The position numbers and the translations under genes are program-made. A stretch of DNA of 7,424 bases. Origin: an uncultured Rickettsiales bacterium (GTDB lineage Bacteria > Pseudomonadota > Alphaproteobacteria > Rickettsiales > UBA1997). Where the stretch lies: NCBI GenBank assembly GCA_951801155.1, contig CATOLK010000054.1, positions 1-7,424 of the forward strand, given 5' to 3'. This document shows positions 6,642 through 7,424 of this stretch, one piece after another. The notes under the pieces were generated by a model. That model saw only the letters and a program-made list of their open reading frames with translations. It did not search any database and was not told the origin of the DNA. Every line of letters begins with the position of its first letter. The stretch's first letter is position 1.

Positions 6642-7424
6642 TTATTTTTTATATTTATTAAAATCAACATCATCTAAACAACCAATCATAAAAAATGTTT
6701 GTTCTGGAATACCATCAAACTCTCCATCAATTATCCTATTACAATCTTTAATAGTAGTTTCAATTGGTACAAACTTCCCTTCTATTCCTGTAAATTGTTT
6801 AGTTGTAAAAAATGGTTGTGTTAAATATCTTTCAAGCTTTCTAGCCCTGGCAACTGTTATTCTATCATTAATAGAAAGTTCTTCAAGTCCCAACATAGCT
6901 ATCATATTTTTTAAATCTTCATATTCAGCTAAAATTCTTCTAACGTTTTTAGCACATTCATAATGTTCTTTTGACACTATGTTAGGATTTAAAATATTTG
7001 ATGTTGAAACCAACGGATCAACTGCCGGATATAATTTTTGTCCTGCTCTTTTTCTTGATAAATTTATAGTTGCGGATAGGTGCGAAAATATATGAGTTGC
7101 CGAAGGATCAGTAAAATCATCTGCCGGAACATATATCGCTTCAATTGCTGTCATAGATGCATTTTTTGTTCCTGTAATTCTTTCTTGTAATTCAGCAATA
7201 TCACTTGCTAAAGTTGCTTGATAACCAACATGGGACGGAATTCTCCCCATTAATCCCGCTATTTCATTTCCCGCTTGTACAAATCTAAAAATATTATCTA
7301 TTAACAATAAAACATTTTGTTTTTTTATATCACGAAAATATTCGGCGGCAGTCAAAGCTGAATGAGCTACTCTAAATCTTGTTCCTGATGGTTCATTCAT
7401 TTGCCCAAAAAACATTACTGTTTT
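6642..7424 (-). CDS. atpD: F-type ATPase beta subunit, C-terminal part (5' end outside window)
   Basis: The visible 260 residues are the C-terminal portion of a catalytic beta subunit of F1 ATPase. The family has about 460-470 residues, so about 190-200 N-terminal residues, with the P-loop and catalytic glutamate, lie beyond the right edge. The methionine at 7415 is internal: the frame continues to the edge as Lys-Thr-Val. Visible family marks are FGQMNEPSGTRFRV, the Walker B strand VLLLIDNIFRF, GRIPSHVGYQATL, LQERITGTK, IYVPADDFTDP (the loop that meets gamma), KLYPAVDPL with the adenine-contacting Tyr, SQPFF-like TQPFF, and FTGIEGKFVP. Odd features are EELSIND (6864-6884) in place of DELSEED, HLSAT in place of HLDAT, and GYQATL in place of GYQPTL. 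The usual next gene, atpC (epsilon), does not follow; mgtA ends convergently about 40 bases away. It may therefore be a divergent or second F1-like beta subunit rather than the standard ATP synthase one. Confidence 0.9.
   Translation of the reverse strand, partial: KTVMFFGQMNEPSGTRFRVAHSALTAAEYFRDIKKQNVLLLIDNIFRFVQAGNEIAGLMGRIPSHVGYQATLASDIAELQERITGTKNASMTAIEAIYVPADDFTDPSATHIFSHLSATINLSRKRAGQKLYPAVDPLVSTSNILNPNIVSKEHYECAKNVRRILAEYEDLKNMIAMLGLEELSINDRITVARARKLERYLTQPFFTTKQFTGIEGKFVPIETTIKDCNRIIDGEFDGIPEQTFFMIGCLDDVDFNKYKK

Noticed and set aside
7413..7415. ATG as the start of the beta-subunit gene
   Set aside because: The frame stays open to the window edge, and the residue aligns within the family, just before GQMNEP, so the gene is cut by the window.
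1..7424. Mycoplasma or spiroplasma origin using TGA for tryptophan
   Set aside because: The tryptophans checked in all genes that have them are TGG, and no TGA is read through in any gene.

Overview
The window is very AT-rich bacterial DNA, roughly one quarter G+C by eye and lower still between genes. It holds four recognisable protein genes. TGG encodes every tryptophan I checked, the visible stops are TAA and TAG, and no reading frame needs TGA as a sense codon. The standard code therefore fits, and a code-4 mycoplasma is unlikely. A strong GGAGG ribosome-binding site and a textbook extended -10 promoter indicate ordinary sigma-70 type expression. The composition and gene types would suit a small-genome Leptotrichiaceae-like fusobacterium (Streptobacillus, Sneathia or Leptotrichia relatives). 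That placement is inference; another AT-rich anaerobe or a code-11 tenericute-like lineage is possible.

Layout. Bases 1-271 hold a short open stretch at the left edge (possibly the tail of another gene or a mobile-element remnant) and AT-rich spacer. On the minus strand, a membrane-anchored DUF4349 protein (2094-3053) and the tRNA-modifying enzyme MnmG (272-2101) form a two-gene operon. They overlap by 8 bases and share a clear promoter just upstream. A 906-base divergent intergenic region (3054-3959) follows. It contains that promoter, possible decayed coding sequence, several small palindromes and the likely control region of the next gene. On the plus strand, 3972-6602 encodes a complete MgtA/MgtB-type Mg2+-importing P-type ATPase. 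It ends about 40 bases before a convergent minus-strand gene (6642 to the right edge) for the C-terminal part of an F-type ATPase beta subunit; an AT-only inverted repeat sits between the two stops.

Functionally these are housekeeping and ion-transport genes: wobble-uridine modification of tRNA, magnesium uptake and an F1-type ATPase. I see no CRISPR array, RNA gene, toxin system, intact transposase or defence system. The most unusual items are the beta subunit, whose DELSEED and HLDAT motifs are altered and which has no epsilon gene after it, and the long divergent spacer with a segment open on both strands. I do not see convincing evidence of a new biological system.
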